From contig OZ059894.1 in NCBI GenBank assembly GCA_964057225.1, positions 23,466,476 to 23,530,475 of the forward strand: 64,000 nucleotides of DNA. The letters are read 5' to 3'. Shown here piece after piece: positions 39,574 to 51,336 of this stretch (positions are counted from its first letter, which is position 1; the number at the start of each line of letters is the position of its first letter). The notes under the pieces were generated by a model. That model was not told the origin of the DNA. It ran no database searches and saw only the letters and a list, made by a program, of their open reading frames with translations. The position numbers and the translations under genes were made by a program. The stretch is from Auanema rhodensis (Eukaryota > Nematoda > Chromadorea > Rhabditida > Rhabditidae).

Positions 39574-40629
39574 CTTATTAAATGTACACGTGATGTGCAC
39601 TTGGTATGTAACTCGCTTCACGTGAAAGATAAAGAGATGCGGTTTTCAAAATTAGATTCCCCATGTCCATATTAGTCTAAAAACAAATTTTTATTGATAT
39701 TGGTGCATGGTAACCATGACTTTGAAATTTACGTGAACTTTAATTTATGCTAATTAAATGTACACGTGATGTGCACTTGGTATGTAACTCGCTTCACGTG
39801 AAAGATAAAGAGATGCGGTTTTCAAAATTAGATTCCCCATGTCCATATTAGTCTAAAAACAAATTTTTATTGATATTGGTGCATGGTAACCATGACTTTG
39901 AAATTTACGTGAACTTTAATTTATGCTAATTAAATGTACACGTGATGTGCACTTGGTATGTAACTCGCTTCACGTGAAAGATAAAGAGATGCGGTTTTCA
40001 AAATTAGATTCCCCATGTCCATATTAGTCTAAAAACAAATTTTTATTGATATTGGTGCATGGTAACCATGACTTTGAAATTTACGTGAACTTTAATTTAT
40101 GCTAATTAAATGTACACGTGATGTGCACTTGGTATGTAACTCGCTTCACGTGAAAGATAAAGAGATGCGGTTCTCAAAATTAGATTCCCCATGTCCATAT
40201 TAGTCTAAAAACAAATTTTTATTGATATTGGTGCATGGTAACCATGACTTTGAAATTTACGTGAACTTTAATTTATGCTAATTAAATGTACACGTGATGT
40301 GCACTTGGTATGTAACTCGCTTCACGTGAAAGATAAAGAGATGCGGTTTTCAAAATTAGATTCCCCATGTCCATATTAGTCTAAAAACAAATTTTTATTG
40401 ATATTGGTGCATGGTAACCATGACTTTGAAATTTACGTGAACTTTAATTTATGCTAATTAAATGTACACGTGATGTGCACTTGGTATGTAACTCGCTTCA
40501 CGTAAAAGATAAAGAGATGCGGTTTTCAAAATTAGATTCCCCATGTCCATATTAGTCTAAAAACAAATTTTTATTGATATTGGTGCATGGTAACCATGAC
40601 TTTGAAATTTACGTGAACTTTAATTTATG
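39574..40629. repeat. Near-uniform run of GTGCATGG monomers
   Basis: Six consecutive monomers carry the GGTGCATGG, CATGAC class with only scattered single changes: CTTATTAA for CTAATTAA at the left edge, TTCTCAAAAT near 40171, and CGTAAAAG near 40504. No multi-monomer pattern is visible inside, in contrast to both flanks. It could be a recent expansion of one monomer or a unit too uniform for its period to be seen. Confidence 0.6.
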
Positions 40630-43600
40630 CTAATTAAATGTACACGTGATGTGCACTTGGAATGTAACTCGCTTCACGTGAAAGATAAAGAGATGCGGTT
40701 TTCAAAATTAGATTCCCCATGTCCATATTAGTCGAAAAACAAATTTTTATTGATATTGGTTCATGGTAACCATGACTTTGAAATTTACGTGAACTTTAAT
40801 TTATGCTAATTAAATGTACACGTGATGTGCACTTGGTATGTAACTCGCTTCACGTGAAAGATAAAAAGATGCGGTTTTCAGAATTAGATTCCCCATTTCC
40901 ATATTAGTCTAAAAACCAATTTTTATTGATATTGGTTCATGGTAACCATGACTTTGAAATTTACGTGAACTTTAATTTATGCTAATTAAATGTACACGTG
41001 ATGTGCACTTGGTATGTAACTCGCTTCACGTGAAAGATAAAGAGATGCGGTTTTCAAAATTAGAATCCCCATGTCCATATTAGTCTAAAAACAAATTTTC
41101 ATTGATATTAATTCATGGTAACCATGATTTTGAAATTTACGTGAACTTTAATTTATGCTAATTAAATGTACACGTGATGTGCACTTGGTATGTAACTCGC
41201 TTCACGTGAAAGATAAAGAGATGCGGTTTTCAAAATTAGATTTCTCATGTCCATATTAGTCTAAAAACAAATTTTTATTGATATTGGTGCATGGTAACCA
41301 TGACTTTGAAATTTACGTGAACTTTAATTTATGCTAATTAAATGTACACGTGGTGTGCACTTGGTATGTAACTCGCTTCACGTGAAAGACAAAGAGATGC
41401 GGTTTTCAAAATTAGATTCCCCATGTCCATATTAGTCTAAAAACAAATTTTTATTGATATTGGTGCATGGTAACCATGACTTTGAAATTTACGTGAACTT
41501 TAATTTATGCTAATTAAATGTACACGTGATGTGCACTTGGTATGTAACTCGCTTCACGTGAAAGATAAAGAGATGCGGTTTTCAAAATTAGAATCCCCAT
41601 GTCCATATTAGTCTAAAAACAAATTTTTATTGATATTGGTGCATGGTAACCATGATTTTGAAATTTACGTGAACTTTAATTTATGCTAATTAAATGTACA
41701 CGTGATGTGCACTTGGTATGTAACTCGCTTCACGTGAAAGATAAAGAGATGCGGTTTTCAAAATTAGAATCCCCATGTCCATATTAGTCTAAAAACAAAT
41801 TTTTATTGATATTGGTGCATGGTAACCATGATTTTGAAATTTACGTGAACTTTAATTTATGCTAATTAAATGTACACGTGATGTGCACTTGGTATGTAAC
41901 TCGCTTCACGTGAAAGATAAAGAGATGCGGTTTTCAAAATTAGATTTCTCATGTCCATATTAGTCTAAAAACAAATTTTTATTGATATTGGTGCATGGTA
42001 ACCATGACTTTGAAATTTACGTGAACTTTAATTTATGCTAATTAAATGTACACGTGATGTGCACTTGGTATGTAACTCGCTTCACGTGAAAGATAAAGAG
42101 ATGCGGTTTTCAAAATTAGATTCCCCATGTCCATATTAGTCTAAAAACAAATTTTTATTGATATTGGTGCATGGTAACCATGACTTTGAAATTTACGTGA
42201 ACTTTAATTTATGCTAATTAAATGTACACGTGATGTGCACTTGGTATGTAACTCGCTTCACGTGAAAGATAAAGAGATGCGGTTTTCAAAATTAGATTCC
42301 CCATGTCCATATTAGTCGAAAAACAAATTTTTATTGATATTGGTTCATGGTAACCATGACTTTGAAATTTACGTGAACTTTAATTTATGCTAATTAAATG
42401 TACACGTGATGTGCACTTGGTATGTAACTCGCTTCACGTGAAAGATAAAAAGATGCGGTTTTCAGAATTAGATTCCCCATGTCCATATTAGTCTAAAAAC
42501 AAATTTTTATTGATATTGGTTCATGGTAACCATGACTTTGAAATTTACGTGAACTTTAATTTATGCTAATTAAATGTACACGTGATGTGCACTTGGTATG
42601 TAACTCGCTTCACGTGAAAGATAAAGAGATGCGGTTTTCAAAATTAGATTTCTCATGTCCATATTAGTCTAAAAACAAATTTTTATTGATATTGGTGCAT
42701 GGTAACCATGACTTTGAAATTTACGTGAACTTTAATTTATGCTAATTAAATGTACACGTGATGTGCACTTGGTATGTAACTCGCTTCACGTGAAAGATAA
42801 AGAGATGCGGTTTTCAAAATTAGAATCCCCATGTCCATATTAGTCTAAAAACAAATTTTCATTGATATTAATTCATGGTAACCATGATTTTGAAATTTAC
42901 GTGAACTTTAATTTATGCTAATTAAATGTACACGTGATGTGCACTTGGTATGTAACTCGCTTCACGTGAAAGATAAAGAGATGCGGTTTTCAAAATTAGA
43001 ATCCCCATGTCCATATTAGTCTAAAAACAAATTTTCATTGATATTAATTCATGGTAACCATGATTTTGAAATTTACGTGAACTTTAATTTATGCTAATTA
43101 AATGTACACGTGATGTGCACTTGGTATGTAACTCGCTTCACGTGAAAGATAAAGAGATGCGGTTTTCAAAATTAGATTTCTCATGTCCATATTAGTCTAA
43201 AAACAAATTTTTATTGATATTGGTGCATGGTAACCATGACTTTGAAATTTACGTGAACTTTAATTTATGCTAATTAAATGTACACGTGGTGTGCACTTGG
43301 TATGTAACTCGCTTCACGTGAAAGACAAAGAGATGCGGTTTTCAAAATTAGATTCCCCATGTCCATATTAGTCTAAAAACAAATTTTTATTGATATTGGT
43401 GCATGGTAACCATGACTTTGAAATTTACGTGAACTTTAATTTATGCTAATTGAATGTACACGTGATGTGCACTTGGTATGTAACTCGCTTCACGTGAAAG
43501 ATAAAGAGATGCGGTTTTCAAAATTAGAATCCCCATGTCCATATTAGTCTAAAAACAAATTTTTATTGATATTGGTGCATGGTAACCATGATTTTGAAAT

Positions 43601-44325
43601 TTACGTGAACTTTAATTTATGCTAATTAAATGTACACGTGATGTGCACTTGGTATGTAACTCGCTTCACGTGAAAGATAAAGAGATGCGGTTTTCAAAAT
43701 TAGATTTCTCATGTCCATATTAGTCTAAAAACAAATTTTTATTGATATTGGTGCATGGTAACCATGACTTTGAAATTTACGTGAACTTTAATTTATGCTA
43801 ATTAAATGTACACGTGATGTGCACTTGGTATGTAACTCGCTTCACGTGAAAGATAAAGAGATGCGGTTTTCAAAATTAGATTCCCCATGTCCATATTAGT
43901 CTAAAAACAAATTTTTATTGATATTGGTGCATGGTAACCATGACTTTGAAATTTACGTGAACTTTAATTTATGCTAATTAAATGTACACGTGATGTGCAC
44001 TTGGTATGTAACTCGCTTCACGTGAAAGATAAAGAGATGCGGTTTTCAAAATTAGATTCCCCATGTCCATATTAGTCTAAAAACAAATTTTTATTGATAT
44101 TGGTGCATGGTAACCATGACTTTGAAATTTACGTGAACTTTAATTTATGCTAATTAAATGTACACGTGATGTGCACTTGGTATGTAACTCGCTTCACGTG
44201 AAAGATAAAGAGATGCGGTTTTCAAAATTAGATTCCCCATGTCCATATTAGTCTAAAAACAAATTTTTATTGATATTGGTGGATGGTAACCATGACTTTG
44301 AAATTTACGTGAACTTTAATTTATG
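40630..44325. repeat. Array domain 4 with an 11-monomer-offset duplication
   Basis: Monomers of types AATCCCC/ATTAATTC/GATTTTG (with TTTTCATTG), GATTTCTC, CACGTGGTGTGC with GACAAAG, and AATCCCC form a four-monomer group at 40982-41685. The group recurs at 42918-43621, offset 1936 bp. Between them stand a second AATCCCC, GATTTCTC, plain, GTCGAAAAAC, AAAAGATG/CAGAATTAG, GATTTCTC and one extra TTTTCATTG monomer. Private changes include CATTTCC with AAAAACCAA near 40900 and AATTGAATG near 43450. Confidence 0.68.
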
Positions 44326-46261
44326 CTAATTAAATGTACACGTGATGTGCACTTGGTATGTAACTCGCTTCACGTGAAAGATAAAGAGATGCGGTTTTCA
44401 AAATTAGATTCCCCATGTCCATATTAGTCTAAAAACAAATTTTTATTGATATTGGTGCATGGTAACCATGACTTTGAAATTTACGTGAACTTTAATTTAT
44501 GCTAATTAAATGTACACGTGATGTGCACTTGGTATGTAACTCGCTTCACGTGAAAGATAAAGAGATGCGGTTTTCAAAATTAGATTCCCCATGTCCATAT
44601 TAGTCTAAAAACAAATTTTTATTGATATTAGTGCATGGTAACCATGACTTTGAAATTTACGTGAACTTTAATTTATGCTAATTAAATGTACACGTGATGT
44701 GCACTTGGTATGTAACTCGCTTCACGTGAAAGATAAAGAGATGCGGTTTTCAAAATTAGATTCCCCATGTCCATATTAGTCTAAAAACAAATTTTTATTG
44801 ATATTGGTGGATGGTAACCATGACTTTGAAATTTACGTGAACTTTAATTTATGCTAATTAAATGTACACGTGATGTGCACTTGGTATGTAACTCGCTTCA
44901 CGTGAAAGATAAAGAGATGCGGTTTTCAAAATTAGATTCCCCATGTCCATATTAGTCTAAAAACAAATTTTTATTGATATTGGTGCATGGTAACCATGAC
45001 TTTGAAATTTACGTGAACTTTAATTTATGCTAATTAAATGTACACGTGATGTGCACTTGGTATGTAACTCGCTTCACGTGAAAGATAAAGAGATGCGGTT
45101 TTCAAAATTAGATTCCCCATGTCCATATTAGTCTAAAAACAAATTTTTATTGATATTGGTGCATGGTAACCATGACTTTGAAATTTACGTGAACTTTAAT
45201 TTATGCTAATTAAATGTACACGTGATGTGCACTTGGTATGTAACTCGCTTCACGTGAAAGATAAAGAGATGAGGTTTTCAAAATTAGATTCCCCATGTCC
45301 ATATTAGTCTAAAAACAAATTTTTATTGATATTGGTGCATGGTAACCATGACTTTGAAATTTACGTGAACTTTAATTTATGCTAATTAAATGTACACGTG
45401 ATGTGCACTTGGTATGTAACTCGCTTCACGTGAAAGATAAAGAGATGCGGTTTTCAAAATTAGATTCCCCATGTCCATATTAGTCTAAAAACAAATTTTT
45501 ATTGATATTGGTGCATGGTAACCATGACTTTGAAATTTACGTGAACTTTAATTTATGCTAATTAAATGTACACGTGATGTGCACTTGGTATGTAACTCGC
45601 TTCACGTAAAAGATAAAGAGATGCGGTTTTCAAAATTAGATTCCCCATGTCCATATTAGTCTAAAAACAAATTTTTATTAATATTAATTCATGGTAACCA
45701 TGATTTTGAAATTTACGTGAACTTTAATTTATGCTAATTAAATGTACACGTGATGTGCACTTGGTATGTAACTCGCTTCACGTAAAAGATAAAGAGATGC
45801 GGTTTTCAAAATTAGATTCCCCATGTCCATATTAGTCTAAAAACAAATTTTTATTGATATTGGTTCATGGTAACCATGACTTTGAAATTTACGTGAACTT
45901 TAATTTATGCTAATTAAATGTACACGTGATGTGCACTTGGTATGTAACTCGCTTCACGTGAAAGATAAAGAGATGCGGTTTTCAAAATTAGAATCCCCAT
46001 GTCCATATTAGTCTAAAAACAAATTTTTATTGATATTAATTCATGGTAACCATGATTTTGAAATTTACGTGAACTTTAATTTATGCTAATTAAATGTACA
46101 CGTGATGTGCACTTGGTATGTAACTCGCTTCACGTGAAAGATAAAGAGATGCGGTTTTCAAAATTAGATTTCTCATGTCCATATTAGTCTAAAAACAAAT
46201 TTTTATTGATATTGGTGCATGGTAACCATGACTTTGAAATTTACGTGAACTTTAATTTATG

Positions 46262-46432
46262 CTAATTAAATGTACACGTGCACTTGGTATGTAACTCGCT
46301 TCACGTGAAAGATAAAGAGATGCGGTTTTCAAAATTAGAATCCCCATGTCCATATTAGTCTAAAAACAAATTTTTATTGATATTGGTGCATGGTAACCAT
46401 GACTTTGAAATTTACGTGAACTTTAATTTATG
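46262..46432 (+). repeat. 171-bp monomer with 5-bp deletion
   Basis: The stretch CACGTGATGTGCAC reads CACGTGCAC. Five bases were lost between two GTG direct repeats, so CACGTG and GTGCAC now overlap. The identical allele occurs at 52217-52387 as part of the 5955-bp-offset duplication and nowhere else, so it arose once. Confidence 0.85.
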
Positions 46433-47488
46433 CTAATTAAATGTACACGTGATGTGCACTTGGTATGTAACTCGCTTCACGTGAAAGATAAAGAGATGCG
46501 GTTTTCAAAATTAGATTCCCCATGTCCATATTAGTCTAAAAACAAATTTTTATTGATATTGGTGCATGGTAACCATGACTTTGAAATTTACGTGAACTTT
46601 AATTTATGCTAATTAAATGTACACGTGATGTGCACTTGGTATGTAACTCGCTTCACGTGAAAGATAAAGAGATGCGGTTTTCAAAATTAGATTTCTCATG
46701 TCCATATTAGTCTAAAAACAAATTTTTATTGATATTGGTGCATGGTAACCATGACTTTGAAATTTACGTGAACTTTAATTTATGCTAATTAAATGTACAC
46801 GTGATGTGCACTTGGTATGTAACTCGCTTCACGTGAAAGATAAAGAGATGCGGTTTTCAAAATTAGATTCCCCATGTCCATATTAGTCTAAAAACAAATT
46901 TTTATTGATATTGGTGCATGGTAACCATGACTTTGAAATTTACGTGAACTTTAATTTATGCTAATTAAATGTACACGTGATGTGCACTTGGTATGTAACT
47001 CGCTTCACGTGAAAGATAAAGAGATGCGGTTTTCAAAATTAGATTCCCCATGTCCATATTAGTCGAAAAACAAATTTTTATTGATATTGGTTCATGGTAA
47101 CCATGACTTTGAAATTTACGTGAACTTTAATTTATGCTAATTAAATGTGCACGTGATGTGCACTTGGTATGTAACTCGCTTCACGTGAAAGATAAAAAGA
47201 TGCGGTTTTCAGAATTAGATTCCCCATGTCCATATTAGTCTAAAAACAAATTTTTATTGATATTGGTTCATGGTAACCATGACTTTGAAATTTACGTGAA
47301 CTTTAATTTATGCTAATTAAATGTACACGTGATGTGCACTTGGTATGTAACTCGCTTCACGTGAAAGATAAAGAGATGCGGTTTTCAAAATTAGAATCCC
47401 CATGTCCATATTAGTCTAAAAACAAATTTTTATTGATATTAATTCATGGTAACCATGATTTTGAAATTTACGTGAACTTTAATTTATG

Positions 47489-47640
47489 CTAATTAAATGT
47501 ACACGTGATGTGCACTTGGTATGTAACTCGCTTCATTCAAAATTAGATTCCCCATGTCCATATTAGTCTAAAAACAAATTTTTATTGATATTGGTTCATG
47601 GTAACCATGTCTTTGAAATTTACGTGAACTTTAATTTATG
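47489..47640 (+). repeat. 152-bp monomer with 24-bp deletion (first of 5)
   Basis: CGCTTCA is followed directly by TTCAAAATTAG, so monomer positions 48-71 are missing. This removes half of the TTCACGTGAA palindrome and two CpG sites. Copies start at 47489, 53444, 55532, 56564 and 58652. All have the same junction and end in CATGTC, so they descend from one event. The copy at 58652 also has GGTTTATGG. The deletion leaves TTCATTCA at the junction. Confidence 0.9.
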
Positions 47641-48168
47641 CTAATTAAATGTACACGTGATGTGCACTTGGTATGTAACTCGCTTCACGTGAAAGATGAA
47701 GAGATGCGGTTTTCAAAATTAGATTCCCCATATCCATATTAGTCTAAAAACAAATTTTTATTGATATTGGTTCATGGTAACCATGACTTTGAAATTTACG
47801 TGAACTTTAATTTATGCTAATTAAATGTACACGTGATGTGCACTTGGTATGTAACTCGCTTCACGTGAAAGATAAAGAGATGCGGTTTTCAAAATTAGAT
47901 TCCCCATGTCCATATTAGTCTAAAAACAAATTTTTATTGATATTGGTTCATGGTAACCATGACTTTGAAATTTACGTGAACTTTAATTTATGCTAATTAA
48001 ATGTACACGTGATGTGCACTTGGTATGTAACTCGCTTCACGTGAAAGATAAAGAGATGCGGTTTTCAAAATTAGATTCCCCATGTCCATATTAGTTTAAA
48101 AACAAATTTTTATTGATATTGGTGCATGGTAACCATGACTTTGAAATTTACGTGAACTTTAATTTATG

Positions 48169-51100
48169 CTAATTAAATGTACACGTGATGTGCACTTGGT
48201 AAGTAACTCGCTTCACGTGAAAGATAAAAAGATGCGGTTTTCAAAATTAGATTCCACATGTCCATATTAGTCTAAAAACAAATTTTTATTGATATTGGTT
48301 CATGGTAACCATGTCTTTGAAATTTACGTGAACTTTAATTTATGCTAATTAAATGTACACGTGATGTGCACTTGGTATGTAACTCGCTTCACGTGAAAGA
48401 TAAAGAGATGCGGTTTTCAAAATTAGATTCCCCATGTTCATATTAGTCTAAAAACAAATTTTTATTGATATTGGTTTATGGTAACCATGACTTTGAAACT
48501 TACGTGAACTTTAATTTATGCTAATTAAATGTACACGTGATGTGCACTTGGTATGTAACTCGCTTCACGTGAAAGATAAAGAGATGCGGTTTTCAAAATT
48601 AGATTCCCCATGTCCATATTAGTCTAAAAACAAATTTTTATTAATATTGGTTCATGGTAACCATGTCTTTGAAATTTACGTGAACTTTAATTTATGCTAA
48701 TTAAATGTACACGTGATGTGCACTTGGTATGTAACTCGCTTCACGTGAAAGATAAAGAGATGCGGTTTTCAAAATTAGATTCCCCATGTCCATATTAGTC
48801 TAAAAACAAATTTTTATTGATATTGGTGCATGGTAACCATGACTTTGAAATTTACGTGAACTTTAATTTATGCTAATTAAATGTACACGTGATGTGCACT
48901 TGGTATGTAACTCGCTTCACGTGAAAGATAAAGAGATGCGGTTTTCAAAATTAGATTCCCCATGTCCATATTAGTCTAAAAACAAATTTTTATTGATATT
49001 AGTGCATGGTAACCATGACTTTGAAATTTACGTGAACTTTAATTTATGCTAATTAAATGTACACGTGATGTGCACTTGGTATGTAACTCGCTTCACGTGA
49101 AAGATAAAGAGATGCGGTTTTCAAAATTAGATTCCCCATGTCCATATTAGTCTAAAAACAAATTTTTATTGATATTGGTGGATGGTAACCATGACTTTGA
49201 AATTTACGTGAACTTTAATTAATGCTAATTAAATGTACACGTGATGTGCACTTGGTATGTAACTCGCTTCACGTGAAAGATAAAGAGATGCGGTTTTCAA
49301 AATTAGATTCCCCATGTCCATATTAGTCTAAAAACAAATTTTTATTGATATTGGTGCATGGTAACCATGACTTTGAAATTTACGTGAACTTTAATTTATG
49401 CTAATTAAATGTACACGTGATGTGCACTTGGTATGTAACTCGCTTCACGTGAAAGATAAAGAGATGCGGTTTTCAAAATTAGATTCCCCATGTCCATATT
49501 AGTCTAAAAACAAATTTTTATTGATATTGGTGCATGGTAACCATGACTTTGAAATTTACGTGAACTTTAATTTATGCTAATTAAATGTACACGTGATGTG
49601 CACTTGGTATGTAACTCGCTTCACGTGAAAGATAAAGAGATGAGGTTTTCAAAATTAGATTCCCCATGTCCATATTAGTCTAAAAACAAATTTTTATTGA
49701 TATTGGTGCATGGTAACCATGACTTTGAAATTTACGTGAACTTTAATTTATGCTAATTAAATGTACACGTGATGTGCACTTGGTAAGTAACTCGCTTCAC
49801 GTGAAAGATAAAAAGATGCGGTTTTCAAAATTAGATTCCACATGTCCATATTAGTCTAAAAACAAATTTTTATTGATATTGGTTCATGGTAACCATGTCT
49901 TTGAAATTTACGTGAACTTTAATTTATGCTAATTAAATGTACACGTGATGTGCACTTGGTATGTAACTCGCTTCACGTGAAAGATAAAGAGATGCGGTTT
50001 TCAAAATTAGATTCCCCATGTTCATATTAGTCTAAAAACAAATTTTTATTGATATTGGTTTATGGTAACCATGACTTTGAAACTTACGTGAACTTTAATT
50101 TATGCTAATTAAATGTACACGTGATGTGCACTTGGTATGTAACTCGCTTCACGTGAAAGATAAAGAGATGCGGTTTTCAAAATTAGATTCCCCATGTCCA
50201 TATTAGTCTAAAAACAAATTTTTATTAATATTGGTTCATGGTAACCATGTCTTTGAAATTTACGTGAACTTTAATTTATGCTAATTAAATGTACACGTGA
50301 TGTGCACTTGGTATGTAACTCGCTTCACGTGAAAGATAAAGAGATGCGGTTTTCAAAATTAGATTCCCCATGTCCATATTAGTCTAAAAACAAATTTTTA
50401 TTGATATTGGTGCATGGTAACCATGACTTTGAAATTTACGTGAACTTTAATTTATGCTAATTAAATGTACACGTGATGTGCACTTGGTATGTAACTCGCT
50501 TCACGTGAAAGATAAAGAGATGCGGTTTTCAAAATTAGATTCCCCATGTCCATATTAGTCTAAAAACAAATTTTTATTGATATTAGTGCATGGTAACCAT
50601 GACTTTGAAATTTACGTGAACTTTAATTTATGCTAATTAAATGTACACGTGATGTGCACTTGGTATGTAACTCGCTTCACGTGAAAGATAAAGAGATGCG
50701 GTTTTCAAAATTAGATTCCCCATGTCCATATTAGTCTAAAAACAAATTTTTATTGATATTGGTGGATGGTAACCATGACTTTGAAATTTACGTGAACTTT
50801 AATTTATGCTAATTAAATGTACACGTGATGTGCACTTGGTATGTAACTCGCTTCACGTGAAAGATAAAGAGATGCGGTTTTCAAAATTAGATTCCCCATG
50901 TCCATATTAGTCTAAAAACAAATTTTTATTGATATTGGTGCATGGTAACCATGACTTTGAAATTTACGTGAACTTTAATTTATGCTAATTAAATGTACAC
51001 GTGATGTGCACTTGGTATGTAACTCGCTTCACGTGAAAGATAAAGAGATGCGGTTTTCAAAATTAGATTCCCCATGTCCATATTAGTCTAAAAACAAATT

Positions 51101-51336
51101 TTTATTGATATTGGTGCATGGTAACCATGACTTTGAAATTTACGTGAACTTTAATTTATGCTAATTAAATGTACACGTGATGTGCACTTGGTATGTAACT
51201 CGCTTCACGTGAAAGATAAAGAGATGAGGTTTTCAAAATTAGATTCCCCATGTCCATATTAGTCTAAAAACAAATTTTTATTGATATTGGTGCATGGTAA
51301 CCATGACTTTGAAATTTACGTGAACTTTAATTTATG
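48169..51336. repeat. Tandem 9-mer duplication (2 x 1584 bp)
   Basis: The nine-monomer unit is GGTAAGTAAC/AAAAGATG/TTCCACATG; TTCATATT/GGTTTATGG/GAAACTT; TTAATATT with CATGTC; GTGCATGG; ATTAGTGCATGG; GGTGGATGG; two plain GTGCATGG; GATGAGGTT. It occupies 48169-49752 and 49753-51336. GGTAAGTAAC recurs at 48202 and 49786, and ATTAGTGCATGG at 49001 and 50585. A private TTAATTAATGCT at about 49217 is only in the first copy. It joins GGTAAGTAAC monomers (otherwise in the right third) to the GATGAGGTT monomer of the 4195-bp block. Confidence 0.82.

Larger units (their letters stand above)
44326..48520. repeat. 4195-bp block, first copy (repeated at 50281-54475)
   Basis: Twenty-four monomers, including a 171-bp and a 152-bp one, recur 5955 bp downstream in the same order. 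Matching marks are ATTAGTGCATGG (44630 and 50585), GGTGGATGG, GATGAGGTT, CGTAAAAG with TTAATATTAATTC (45680 and 51635), the 5-bp deletion (46280 and 52235), GTCGAAAAAC, TGTGCACGTG, the 24-bp deletion (47535 and 53490), GATGAAGAG/ATATCC, TTTAAAAAC, GGTAAGTAAC/TTCCACATG and TTCATATT/GGTTTATGG. Both boundaries are sharp: the monomers at 44150 and 50105, and at 48521 and 54476, differ in class. I noticed no differences inside, though it was compared by markers rather than base by base. Confidence 0.82.

Noticed and set aside
48093-48110. Possible further GTTTAAAC-class monomers at the TTTAAAAAC sites (about 48.1, 54.0, 57.2, 59.3 kb)
   Set aside because: They have only the C to T change, keep all A residues and full 176-bp length, and lack the other linked changes of the 174-bp class.
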